Source: Micropruina sonneratiae
Lineage (GTDB): Bacteria; Actinomycetota; Actinomycetes; Propionibacteriales; Propionibacteriaceae
Assembly: GCF_025972045.1 (NCBI RefSeq)
Contig: NZ_JAPDHX010000002.1
Span: forward strand, 434,001-498,000
Reading direction: 5' to 3'
DNA length: 64,000 nucleotides
Shown here piece by piece: positions 7,586 to 15,158 of this stretch. A program made the translations under genes and the position numbers. How positions within the stretch are numbered: position 1 is the first letter of the stretch; each line of letters starts with the position of its first letter. Under the pieces are notes generated by a model that had not been told where the DNA came from, did not search any database, and was given only the letters and a program-made list of their open reading frames with translations.

Positions 7586-8377
7586 ATGACCGCTCCAGCC
7601 TTGGTGATGGTGGGAATGGGCAGCACCGACTCCCAGGTCTCGCAGGTGGCGCACTCCTTGAGGCAGGGCCTGCAGGGCATGCGCGCCGGCCTCTCGGTTC
7701 ACTGCGCATTTCTGGAGCACTGCTCCCCCAGCCCGAGTCAGGTTGTCTCCCAGCTGATCAAGCAGGGCATCACCGAGATCGTGCTGGTGCCGCTGCAGCT
7801 CACCCACGCCATCGACGCCGACGAGCGAGTGCTCGCCCAGGCCACCAAACTGCGCGGCCTGCACGGCGACCTGCGCGTCAGCGTGTCGCGTCCGATCGGC
7901 CCGGAGGTGAGCCTGCTGACCGTGCTCGACCAGCGGCTCCGTGCCTCCCTGTCAGCCCACCGCGTGCTCGAGTTGGACGGTCTGGTGCTGTCCGCGGCCC
8001 GCACCGGCGACGTCCGCGGCAACGCGCTGCTGGCCCGCCGGGCCCGGCAATGGTCGACCCACCACCGCCTGCCCTGCCTGACCGCGGTGGCCGACGGTTC
8101 CGGCCCGTCGGTGTCGCAAGCCGTCCAGGGGCTGCGGGCGCAGGGTCGCCGGCACATCGCCGTCGGGTCGTTCTTCCTCACCGCAACTGAGCTGTTCCAC
8201 GCCCAGGCCGACCTGGCCGAACGCTGCGGCGTGGTGTCGGTCAGCGAGCCCCTCGGCTCGGCCCACGAGGTGATGGACCTGATCCTGGCCCGCTACGCCT
8301 TCGCGGCGATGGACCTGCTCGACTTCGGTTTCGAGGAGATCGAGGAGGAGCCGGCCCGGCACCTCACCATCGCCTGA
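7586..8377 (+). CDS. CbiX/sirohydrochlorin chelatase-like protein lacking the N-terminal His
   Basis: 263 residues from ATG 7586, with GAGAGGG upstream. Two tandem CbiX-like half-domains are visible: residues 5-125 (LVMVGMGSTDSQVSQVA, then EIVLVPLQLTHAIDADERV) and 135-245 (LVLSAARTGDVRGNALL, then HIAVGSFFLTATELFHAQ). Chelatases of this family insert iron or cobalt into sirohydrochlorin and normally start with a catalytic HGS; here the position is Met11 (MGS). H71 in the LTHA segment may match the second metal ligand. Loss of the first histidine makes chelatase activity doubtful. No sirohaem or cobalamin genes are nearby. The acidic tail FEEIEEEPARH is unusual. Confidence 0.7.
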   Translation: MTAPALVMVGMGSTDSQVSQVAHSLRQGLQGMRAGLSVHCAFLEHCSPSPSQVVSQLIKQGITEIVLVPLQLTHAIDADERVLAQATKLRGLHGDLRVSVSRPIGPEVSLLTVLDQRLRASLSAHRVLELDGLVLSAARTGDVRGNALLARRARQWSTHHRLPCLTAVADGSGPSVSQAVQGLRAQGRRHIAVGSFFLTATELFHAQADLAERCGVVSVSEPLGSAHEVMDLILARYAFAAMDLLDFGFEEIEEEPARHLTIA

Positions 8378-8456
8378 ACCCGCCGCCGTTCGCCGGCGTC
8401 AGACAGCGCCACTCCCCCGCCGGAGCTCCGGTCGGGGGAGTCGCACGTCAACGACC

Positions 8457-9362
8457 TCAGGCCTTGGCCACCCGGGTCTTCTCGGCGGCCACGTCGAACG
8501 TCGCCTCGGGCCACGAGAGGTCGAGTCCGATCAGGTGCTCGCGCAGCAACTGCGCCACCGCCCAGTTGCGGTACCACTTGCGGTCGGACGGAATGATGAA
8601 CCAGGGCGCGTACCCGGTGTTGCAGCGCTCGAGGGCGTCGGCGTACGCCTGCTGGTAGGCGGGCCACTTCGCGCGGGCGTCCAGATCGCCCGGGTTGTAC
8701 TTCCAGTACTTCTCCGGGCTGTCCAGCCGTGCCGCGAGCCTCGCCTTCTGCTCCTCGAAGGACACGTGCAGGAAGCACTTGATGATGGTGGTTCCCGACT
8801 CCACGGCCTTCTTCTCGAACGCGTTGATCTCGTCGTAGCGGCCGTTCCACTCGCTGACCGGGACCAGCTGGTCGACCCGCACCACGAGGACGTCCTCGTA
8901 TTGCGAGCGGTCGAAGATGCCGATCATGCCGGGATCGGGCAGGGCCCGGCGGATGCGCCACAGGTAGTGGTGCCGCAACTCCTCCTTGCTCGGCTGCTTG
9001 AACGAGGTCAACTGGATGCCCTGGGGATCGACCATGCCCATCGCATGCCGGATCACCCCGCCCTTGCCCGAGGTGTCCATGCCCTGCAACAGAACCAACA
9101 CGCTCGGCGCCTGTTCGGGATCGGAGCGCCCGTTGGCGTAGAGCCGCTCCTGCAGGTCGGACAGTTCCGGCTCGAGTGCCGCCGTGAGTGCCGGAGCGTC
9201 CTCCTTGCCCGTGCCCGGGTAGCCGGCGGTGGAACGGGTGTCGATGCTCGACAGGTCGACGGGTCCTTCAGGAAGGCGCAGCAGCCGGCTGAGCGGCTCG
9301 ACCTGCCGGGCCTTCGACCCCGACGACTTCGACTTCTTCGTGCTCTTCTTCTTGGCTGCCAT
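8457..9362 (-). CDS. ppk2: polyphosphate kinase 2 family protein (PPK2)
   Basis: 301 residues from ATG 9362 (a GTG at 9380 is also in frame). After a Lys/Ser-rich N-terminus comes the PPK2 domain. Walker A is LLQGMDTSGKGGVIRHAM and Walker B is IGIFDRSQYEDVLVVRV; the lid region has KQPSKEELRHHYLWRIRRAL and the end has KWYRNWAVAQLL. PPK2 enzymes transfer phosphate between polyphosphate and nucleotides; this single-domain form probably phosphorylates nucleoside mono- or diphosphates from polyphosphate, but the class cannot be settled by eye. The ribosome binding site is weak. It converges on the CbiX-like gene and stands alone. Confidence 0.9.
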   Translation of the reverse strand: MAAKKKSTKKSKSSGSKARQVEPLSRLLRLPEGPVDLSSIDTRSTAGYPGTGKEDAPALTAALEPELSDLQERLYANGRSDPEQAPSVLVLLQGMDTSGKGGVIRHAMGMVDPQGIQLTSFKQPSKEELRHHYLWRIRRALPDPGMIGIFDRSQYEDVLVVRVDQLVPVSEWNGRYDEINAFEKKAVESGTTIIKCFLHVSFEEQKARLAARLDSPEKYWKYNPGDLDARAKWPAYQQAYADALERCNTGYAPWFIIPSDRKWYRNWAVAQLLREHLIGLDLSWPEATFDVAAEKTRVAKA

Positions 9363-9464
9363 TCCCGTAGTGTGTCGCACCCCGTCGCCGGGCGGGAGTG
9401 GCCGCGCGGGGAAACCACCCCACCGGGTCAGTGGGACGCCGCTTCGCCGGGGCCGGACGAGCGG

Positions 9465-10532
9465 TCACGCGGGCGGAGCGAGAATGTCGGCCAGGTCGTA
9501 GCCGACCGGCTCCTCCAACTGCTGGTACGTGCACGAGCGGGGATCCCGGTCGGGACGCCACCGGTTGAACTGAGCGGTGTGCCGGAACCGGACGCCCTCC
9601 ATGTGCTCGTAGCGCACCTCGACGACCAGGTCGGGGCGCAGCGGGACGAAGGAGAGGTCCTTGCCGACGTTCCACCGGCTGTACTCGGAGTTGCGCGGCG
9701 TCCGAGCGCCGTCCTGCTGCTTCGCCCACGCCCAGGGGTGATCGTCGAAGCTGGTGACCAGAGGCTGCAGCTCGGCGAACAGCGACTTACGGGTGGCGAG
9801 CGGGAACGCGCCGATCACACCCACCGAGGCGAGCTCCCCGGCGTCGTTGTAGAGACCCAGCAGCAGCGACCCGATCGCGTCGTCGCTGCCCTTGTGCAGC
9901 CGATACCCCGCCACCACGCAGTCGGCGGTGCGCTGGTGCTTGATCTTGAACATCACCCGCTTGTCCGGCTGGTAGGCGCCGGCCAGCGGCTTGGCGACCA
10001 CGCCGTCCAGCCCGGCACCCTCGAACTGGTCGAACCACTGCCCGGCGAGGGCGTGATCGCGAGTGCAGGGCGTCAGATGGACCGGCTCGCCCGCCCCGGC
10101 CAGCGCCTTCTCGAGCAGCGCGCGGCGCTGCTCGAACGGCCGGCCGGTGAGGTCGTCGTCACCCAGCGCGAGCAGGTCGAAGGCGATGAACCTGGCCGGC
10201 GTCTGCTCCGAGAGCAACGCCACCCGGCTGGCCGCGGGATGGATCCGCTGCTGAAGCACCTCGAACTCGAGCCGATCACCCACCACCACCACGATCTCGC
10301 CGTCGACCACGCACCGCTGCGGCAGGTTTGCCCGCACCGCCTCGACGACCTCGGGGAAGTAGCGCGTCATCGGGCGCTCGTTGCGCGAACCGATCTCGAC
10401 CTCGTCGCCGTCGCGGAAGATGATCGAGCGAAAGCCGTCCCACTTCGGTTCGTAGGAGAACTCGCCGATCGGGATGGACGGTACGGACTTGGCCAGCATC
10501 GGCTTGACCGGCGGCATCACGGGCAGCTGCAT
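9465..10532 (-). CDS. ligC: ATP-dependent DNA ligase, LigC type
   Basis: 355 residues. The start MQLPVMPPVKPMLAKSV closely matches mycobacterial LigC, so I chose ATG 10532 over the longer frame. Motif I is EPKWDGFR with the adenylated lysine; later motifs include SRNERPMTRYFPE, VVDGEIVVV, FDLLALGDDDL, GVVAKPLAG and MFKIKHQRTADCVVAGYR. The OB-fold end contains VVEVRYEHMEG. LigC seals nicks in short-gap repair. The LigD-type polymerase at 11707-12759 is the usual partner in mycobacteria; here a cysteine hydrolase gene on the opposite strand lies between them. Confidence 0.92.
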   Translation of the reverse strand: MQLPVMPPVKPMLAKSVPSIPIGEFSYEPKWDGFRSIIFRDGDEVEIGSRNERPMTRYFPEVVEAVRANLPQRCVVDGEIVVVVGDRLEFEVLQQRIHPAASRVALLSEQTPARFIAFDLLALGDDDLTGRPFEQRRALLEKALAGAGEPVHLTPCTRDHALAGQWFDQFEGAGLDGVVAKPLAGAYQPDKRVMFKIKHQRTADCVVAGYRLHKGSDDAIGSLLLGLYNDAGELASVGVIGAFPLATRKSLFAELQPLVTSFDDHPWAWAKQQDGARTPRNSEYSRWNVGKDLSFVPLRPDLVVEVRYEHMEGVRFRHTAQFNRWRPDRDPRSCTYQQLEEPVGYDLADILAPPA

Positions 10533-10723
10533 GGGACCCCATTGAACACCCGGCCCGCACCCGTGCGGGCCGGCCCCGTCCGGGCGACGTCGCACAGGGT
10601 GGGCGATGTGGGCCGGGCGCCCGGCGTCCGATCTCTGCCGGCCCGGTGCAACCCCCTCCGGCGGCAGCGGGGGCGTGGTTCGATTGGACTGCTATCGGAG
10701 CACTCAACGAGGAGGAGAACCAG

Positions 10724-11341
10724 ATGTCCGACGATGCCCTGACCCTCGACCCGACGCGCACCGCCCTGGTGTTGATCGAGTTCCAGAACGAGTTCACCAC
10801 CGAGGGTGGCGTCCTGCACGGCGCGGTGGCCGGCGTGATGGAGACGACCGGCATGCTCGACAACACCAAAGTGTTCGTCGACAAGGCCCGTGCGGCCGGG
10901 GTGACGATCATGCACGCCCCGATCACCTTCGCACCCGGCTACCTCGAGCTGACCAGGCATCCCTACGGCATCCTCGCCGGCGTCGTCGGCGGCAACGCCT
11001 TCGTCAAGGACACCTGGGGCGCAGCCATCGTGGACGACCTGGCTCCGGCAGAGGGCGACATCCTGATCGAGGGCAAGCGCGGGCTGGACACCTTCGCCAG
11101 CACCAATCTCGACTTCATCCTGCGCAGCAAGGGCATCGACACCGTCATCCTCGGCGGGTTCCTGACCAACTGCTGCGTCGAGTCGACGATGCGCAGCGCC
11201 TACGAGAACGGCTACCGGGTCATCACGCTGACCGACTGCGTCGCAGCCACCTCCCAGGAGGAACACGCCAACGCGATCCGGTTCGACTACCCGATGTTCA
11301 GCCACCCGCTCACCTCGGACGAGGTGGCTGCCGCGCTCTGA
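10724..11341 (+). CDS. isochorismatase-like cysteine hydrolase
   Basis: 205 residues from ATG 10724, with AACGAGGAGG upstream. The fold is clear: LVLIEFQNEFTTEGG at the first strand, the lysine strand IEGKRGLDTFASTNLD, and the nucleophile helix GGFLTNCCVESTMRSA with a Cys-Cys pair. The position usually held by the catalytic Asp (D-x-Q-N) is Glu. I believe Glu is conserved in one subfamily of these hydrolases but cannot confirm it here. The substrate could be an N-carbamoyl compound, nicotinamide or a vinyl ether. It is a single gene between two repair genes on the other strand. Confidence 0.85.
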   Translation: MSDDALTLDPTRTALVLIEFQNEFTTEGGVLHGAVAGVMETTGMLDNTKVFVDKARAAGVTIMHAPITFAPGYLELTRHPYGILAGVVGGNAFVKDTWGAAIVDDLAPAEGDILIEGKRGLDTFASTNLDFILRSKGIDTVILGGFLTNCCVESTMRSAYENGYRVITLTDCVAATSQEEHANAIRFDYPMFSHPLTSDEVAAAL

Positions 11342-11361
11342 GGCCGCCTGACGGGCGGGCG

Positions 11362-11387
11362 GGATCCCGGCGTCCGCCGGGATGACG
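11362..11387. repeat. dispersed palindromic repeat, copy A (half element)
   Basis: Contains ATCCCGGC-GTCC-GCCGGGAT, an 8-bp stem with a 4-nt loop, followed by GACG. This is the right half of the 47-bp element seen whole at 37262-37308. Confidence 0.7.
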
Positions 11388-11564
11388 GGAATGGCAGGCC
11401 GATCTCGACATCGGCGTCCGCGGGGATGGCGGGACTGGCCAGCCGATCTCGACATCGGCGTCCGATCAAGGGAAACCTGGCCGCTGGTGGGCTGTAACCC
11501 TCCAGCCGGGCAGCGATCCGCCCACCCGTCAGCCGTCTCGACATCGGTGGCCTGGACGACGGTG

Positions 11565-11657
11565 GGCTTCGGCACGGGCCTACCGGCCCACTTCCGGCTT
11601 CGGCACGGGCCTACCGGCCCACTTCCGACTTCGGCACGGGCCTACCGGCCCACTTCC
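11565..11657. repeat. 31-bp direct repeat, three tandem copies
   Basis: Three contiguous 31-bp units at 11565-11595, 11596-11626 and 11627-11657. The third differs at its second base (GACTTCGG instead of GGCTTCGG). Each unit carries GGGCCTACCGGCCC. There are no spacers, so this is not CRISPR. Confidence 0.9.
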
Positions 11658-11706
11658 GGCTCCGCCTGAATGAAGGGAACCCGTCCGTCCCGACCAGCGA
11701 GCCGGT

Positions 11707-12759
11707 TCACTCCCAGTTCGCCGGGTTCTTCTTGGACGGCTGCACCCGGGGCGGCTCGCCCGGCATCTTCGGGTACTCCGGCGGGTAGGGCATCTCCGCA
11801 CCCCCGTCGGCGTCGTCCGCGGCGTACCACTCCAGCGCCGTGCCGATCGGCGCCGGGTCCGTCGCATAGAAGGGCGCCCAGACGTCCCCGAGTTCGGCGA
11901 ACCGGGCCGGCATCGTGAGCAGCGTGAAGTCGTCCGGCGACACCTGATCGAGCTCATCCCAGGTCACCGGCGCCGACACCCGCCCCGCGGGCGTGGGCCG
12001 GATCGAGTACGCCGACGTCATCAGCCGGTCACGGGCCATCTGGTTGAAGTCGACGAAGATGCGCTCGCCGCGCTCCTCCTTCCACCAGTTGACTGTCACC
12101 CGCTCGGGCAGCCGGCGGGCCAGCGCCCGTCCGATCGCGATCGTCGCGTGCCGGGCATCGATGAAGTCGGCGGGTTCGATGGGCGCGAACACGTGCACCC
12201 CGCGACCACCCGACGTCTTGGCGAAGCCGGTCAGCCCCGCCTCGGCGAGCACCGTGCGCAGTTCCAGCGCGGCGACCACGGCGTCGGCGAAGTCGGTTCC
12301 GGGCTGCGGGTCCAGGTCGATCCGCAACTGGTCGACCAGGTCCGGTTCGGGGACCCGCACCGGCCAGGGGTGGAACCGCACCGTGCCCAGGTTCACCATC
12401 CACACGATGGTCGCCAGGTCGGCCGGCGCAACAGCCTGGGCCGTCCGGCCCGACGGGAAGGTGATCGTCGCCTGCTGCACCCAGTCGGGGACGCCCTTGG
12501 GCGTCCGCTTGGCGTAGAACGCGTCGCCGTCGGGATTCTTCGGGCCGACCAGCGAGGACGCCTCGGTGACGCCGTTGGGCCAGCGCTCCATGGTCGTGGG
12601 TCGGTCCTTCAGGGCGGCCAGGATGCCCGGACCGACCGCCAGGAAATATTCGGCGACCTGCAACTTGTTGAGTCCCATGTCGGGGAAGTACGGCTTGGAG
12701 GGGCTGGAGATCCGGACGGCCCGGCCGTCCAGCTCGAGTTCCACGGGCGGCTCGGCCAT
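11707..12759 (-). CDS. LigD-type polymerase-domain protein (Prim-PolC-like)
   Basis: 350 residues, a stand-alone archaeo-eukaryotic primase-type polymerase. Visible: KPYFPDMGLNKLQVAEYF, the metal-binding pair in LRIDLDPQPGTDF, the nucleotide-binding SGGRGVHVFAP, and FVDFNQMARDR with the third acidic residue. The closest relatives are mycobacterial Prim-PolC proteins, which fill short gaps with ribonucleotides before LigC ligation. Its ATG at 12759 is preceded by a TACGCT -10 element seven bases upstream and no ribosome binding site, so it is probably leaderless. The last 50 residues are Pro/Glu-rich. Confidence 0.9.
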   Translation of the reverse strand: MAEPPVELELDGRAVRISSPSKPYFPDMGLNKLQVAEYFLAVGPGILAALKDRPTTMERWPNGVTEASSLVGPKNPDGDAFYAKRTPKGVPDWVQQATITFPSGRTAQAVAPADLATIVWMVNLGTVRFHPWPVRVPEPDLVDQLRIDLDPQPGTDFADAVVAALELRTVLAEAGLTGFAKTSGGRGVHVFAPIEPADFIDARHATIAIGRALARRLPERVTVNWWKEERGERIFVDFNQMARDRLMTSAYSIRPTPAGRVSAPVTWDELDQVSPDDFTLLTMPARFAELGDVWAPFYATDPAPIGTALEWYAADDADGGAEMPYPPEYPKMPGEPPRVQPSKKNPANWE

Positions 12760-12766
12760 GCCGGTC

Positions 12767-12772
12767 AGCGTA
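12767..12772 (-). promoter_or_regulatory. -10 element TACGCT, leaderless start of the polymerase gene
   Basis: TACGCT followed by GACCGGC and the ATG at 12759 (spacer 7 nt). Confidence 0.5.
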
Positions 12773-12808
12773 CGTGACTACCCTTGACCTTCAACGAAGG
12801 AGACCCTG

Positions 12809-13222
12809 ATGAAGCTCGATCCGACCCAGTTCCGGACGCCCGAGCAGTGGCGCGCCATGCTCACCCCGGCGGAGTTCCACGTGCTGCGCGAGGCCGGCAC
12901 CGAGCGTCCCTTCACCGGTGAGTACACCGACACCACCACCCCGGGCACCTACCACTGCCGCGGCTGCGGCGCCAAGCTGTTCACCTCCGACACCAAGTTC
13001 GAGTCGCACTGCGGTTGGCCCTCGTTCTTCGCCCCCGAACTCGAGAGCGTCCGCTACATCGAGGATCGGTCAATGTGGCAGGTCCGCACCGAGGTGCGCT
13101 GCGCCACCTGTGACTCGCACCTGGGTCACGTCTTCACCGGCGAGGGTTACGACACCCCCACCGACAAGCGCTACTGCATCAATTCCATCAGCCTCGTGCT
13201 GGAGCCCGATTCGACCCAGTGA
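12809..13222 (+). CDS. msrB: peptide-methionine (R)-S-oxide reductase
   Basis: 137 residues from ATG 12809, with GAAGGAG upstream. Structural zinc is held by two CxxC pairs (YHCRGCG and VRCATCD). The conserved SHCGWPSFF and the active-site RYCINS are present; the Cys of RYC is the catalytic residue that reduces methionine-R-sulfoxide in oxidised proteins. The length is normal for a cytoplasmic single-domain MsrB. It is divergent from the polymerase gene, with 49 bp between the starts. Confidence 0.97.
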   Translation: MKLDPTQFRTPEQWRAMLTPAEFHVLREAGTERPFTGEYTDTTTPGTYHCRGCGAKLFTSDTKFESHCGWPSFFAPELESVRYIEDRSMWQVRTEVRCATCDSHLGHVFTGEGYDTPTDKRYCINSISLVLEPDSTQ

Positions 13223-13270
13223 GCCGGACGCCGCCCGGCGAGTCACCCATGTGGGGGACGAACCCGCGGC

Positions 13271-13276
13271 TACTGT
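13271..13276 (+). promoter_or_regulatory. -10 element TACTGT, leaderless start of the DUF3000 gene
   Basis: TACTGT followed by CTCCACC and GTG 13284 (spacer 7 nt). Confidence 0.5.
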
Positions 13277-13283
13277 CTCCACC

Positions 13284-13874
13284 GTGGGAGGTGCGCGCAG
13301 AACCATGGCCGGCGGTATCGGGTTGTTCGATGACGCGGTGGCCGCGCTGCAGGCCATGCACTGGCGTCCGGAGTTGGTGATCGAAGAGATCCCGGCACCG
13401 CAACGGATCGCTCCGCACGCCGTGGCTGTCGCGGCCGAGGTGGTGGTCGGCGGTGACGACCTGGGCAACGGACGCCTCGTGCTGCTGCACGACCCCGACG
13501 GCAACCCGTCCTGGGACGGCGACTTCCGCTGCGTCACCTACGCCCGGGCCGAAGTGGACGCGGAAATGGTCGCCGACCCGCTGCTCACCGAGGTCGGCTG
13601 GTCGTGGCTGACCGACGCGTTGGAGCGCTACGACGCCGACTACACCGCCCCCAGCGGCACCGTGACCGCCGTGTCGTCGCGGGCGTTCGGGGCGATGTCG
13701 GCGGACCCGCCCCGCGCCGAGATCGAGATCCGGGCGTCCTGGACGGCGCTGGTCGGCTCGGCCGACGACGTCACCCGGCACCTGATGAGCTGGTCGGAAC
13801 TGTTGTGCACGACGGCCGGGCTGCCCCCGCTGCCGGAGGGCGTCGTCGTGATGTCCCCCCGCCGACGCCGGTGA
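13284..13874 (+). CDS. DUF3000 family protein
   Basis: 196 residues if translation begins at GTG 13284. ATG 13305 is the alternative, with GGGAGG 12 nt upstream. DUF3000 is an uncharacterised actinobacterial family; features seen are FDDAVAALQAMHWRPELVIEE, ADPLLTEVGWSWLTDAL and a conserved-looking FGAMSADPPRAEIEIRASWT. No membrane segments. The TGA overlaps the GTG of the RNase D gene (GTGA), the pairing commonly found in Actinobacteria, which hints at a link to RNA processing; this is inference only. Confidence 0.85.
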   Translation: MGGARRTMAGGIGLFDDAVAALQAMHWRPELVIEEIPAPQRIAPHAVAVAAEVVVGGDDLGNGRLVLLHDPDGNPSWDGDFRCVTYARAEVDAEMVADPLLTEVGWSWLTDALERYDADYTAPSGTVTAVSSRAFGAMSADPPRAEIEIRASWTALVGSADDVTRHLMSWSELLCTTAGLPPLPEGVVVMSPRRRR

Positions 13875-15127
13875 GCGATCCGGCCGAGGCGGAGCCACTC
13901 GTCCTCGAAGCCCCGGCCGACGGTGTTCCGGACGTCATCGACACGCCCGACACCCTCGCCGCCGCCCGGTCCGCACTCGCGGGCGGCACCGGCCCGATGG
14001 GCATCGACACCGAACGCGCGCAGGGGTTCCGCTACACCGCGAAGGCGTACCTGATCCAGCTGCGCCGCGAGGGTGCGGGCACCTTCCTGATCGATCCGAC
14101 CGCCTTCGCCGACAAGGGCGACCTCGCCGATTTCAGCGACCTCGCCGCCGCGGTGGCTGACGCCGAATGGGTGCTGCACGCAGCCAGCCAGGACCTGCCC
14201 TGCCTGGCCGAGGTGAAGCTGCTGCCGGCCAGGTTGTTCGACACCGAGCTGGCGGCCAGGCTGCTGGGCATGCCGCGGGTCGCCCTGGGCACCCTGGTCG
14301 AGGAGGCGTTCGGCCTGGTGCTGCGCAAGGAGCATTCCGCGGCGGACTGGTCACGGCGTCCGCTGCCGCCGGAGTGGCTCAACTACGCCGCACTCGACGT
14401 GGAGAAGCTGGCCGACCTGCGCGAATGGCTGGCCGAACGCCTGGAGGCCGCCGGCAAGACCGAATGGGCCCAGCAGGAGTTCGCCTTCCTCGTCGAACGG
14501 GCGTCGGTGCCCGTTGCGCCGCGGGTCGACCCGTGGCGGCGCACCTCGGGACTGCACGCCGTCCGGACGCCGCGGGCGCTGGCCGTGGTCCGCGAGCTGT
14601 GGCAGACGCGCGACGAGGTGGCGGCCGGCCTGGACCGGGCGCCTGGCAAGGTGCTGCCCGACCGTGCGATCAGTGCCCTGGCGGCGCGGCAGAACTCGCC
14701 GGACGTGAAGCGACTGGGCGGCACCGACCTGGCCGCCGTACCCGAGTTCGCCTGGCGGTTCCCCGCCCGCTACCGGGCCCGCTGGCTGGCGGCCCTCGAC
14801 CGGGTCGCGGCGCTGACCCGGGACCAGTTGCCGCCCCGCACCCTGGCCCCCGAGGGCCCACCGCCGCCGCGCACCTGGGAGCTGCGCAACCCCGAGGCCG
14901 CGCACCGCTGGGACGCCGTCCGGCCCGCCGTGGTCGAGTTGGCCGAGAAGCTCGAGCTGCCGGTGGAGAACCTGGTGAGCCCGGACGCCCTGCGCCGGGT
15001 GCTGTGGAAGCCGCCGACCGCGGCCACCTCAGAGGCCCTGGACGCCGCGCTGGCCGCCGAGCTGGTCCGGCCCTGGCAACGGGAGTTGCTGGTGCCGGTG
15101 ATCACGAAGCGGCTGGCGCACCAGTAG
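13871..15127 (+). CDS. rnd: ribonuclease D with HRDC domain
   Basis: 418 residues from GTG 13871, which overlaps the upstream stop. The DEDDy 3'-5' exonuclease domain spans about residues 20-210: motif I MGIDTERAQGFRY, motif II WVLHAASQDLPCL, motif III SRRPLPPEWLNYAALDV with the catalytic Tyr and Asp. The HRDC helical domain follows (about 235-310: ALAVVRELWQTRDEVAAGLD, then LPDRAISALA). RNase D trims the 3' ends of tRNA and other structured RNAs. The C-terminal 100 residues may be a second HRDC-like bundle, common in actinobacterial members. Confidence 0.93.
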   Translation: MSDPAEAEPLVLEAPADGVPDVIDTPDTLAAARSALAGGTGPMGIDTERAQGFRYTAKAYLIQLRREGAGTFLIDPTAFADKGDLADFSDLAAAVADAEWVLHAASQDLPCLAEVKLLPARLFDTELAARLLGMPRVALGTLVEEAFGLVLRKEHSAADWSRRPLPPEWLNYAALDVEKLADLREWLAERLEAAGKTEWAQQEFAFLVERASVPVAPRVDPWRRTSGLHAVRTPRALAVVRELWQTRDEVAAGLDRAPGKVLPDRAISALAARQNSPDVKRLGGTDLAAVPEFAWRFPARYRARWLAALDRVAALTRDQLPPRTLAPEGPPPPRTWELRNPEAAHRWDAVRPAVVELAEKLELPVENLVSPDALRRVLWKPPTAATSEALDAALAAELVRPWQRELLVPVITKRLAHQ

Positions 15128-15146
15128 CGATCGCCCCGGCCTTGCC

Positions 15147-15152
15147 TATAGT
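15147..15152 (+). promoter_or_regulatory. -10 element TATAGT, leaderless start
   Basis: TATAGT followed by GAGCGC and GTG 15159 (spacer 6 nt). Confidence 0.55.
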
Positions 15153-15158
15153 GAGCGC

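Larger units (their letters stand above)
11342..11706. other. repeat-bearing intergenic region
   Basis: 365 bp without a gene, made of three repeat types: one CGTCATCCC-family palindrome (11362-11387), two copies of GCCGATCTCGACATCGGCG (11398-11416 and 11442-11460) with a degenerate third near 11532, and a 31-bp tandem array (11565-11657). It lies between the stop of the cysteine hydrolase gene and the stop of the converging polymerase gene. Confidence 0.7.

Noticed and set aside
11565-11657. CRISPR array
   Set aside because: Three 31-bp repeats are contiguous with no spacers, and no cas gene is in the window.
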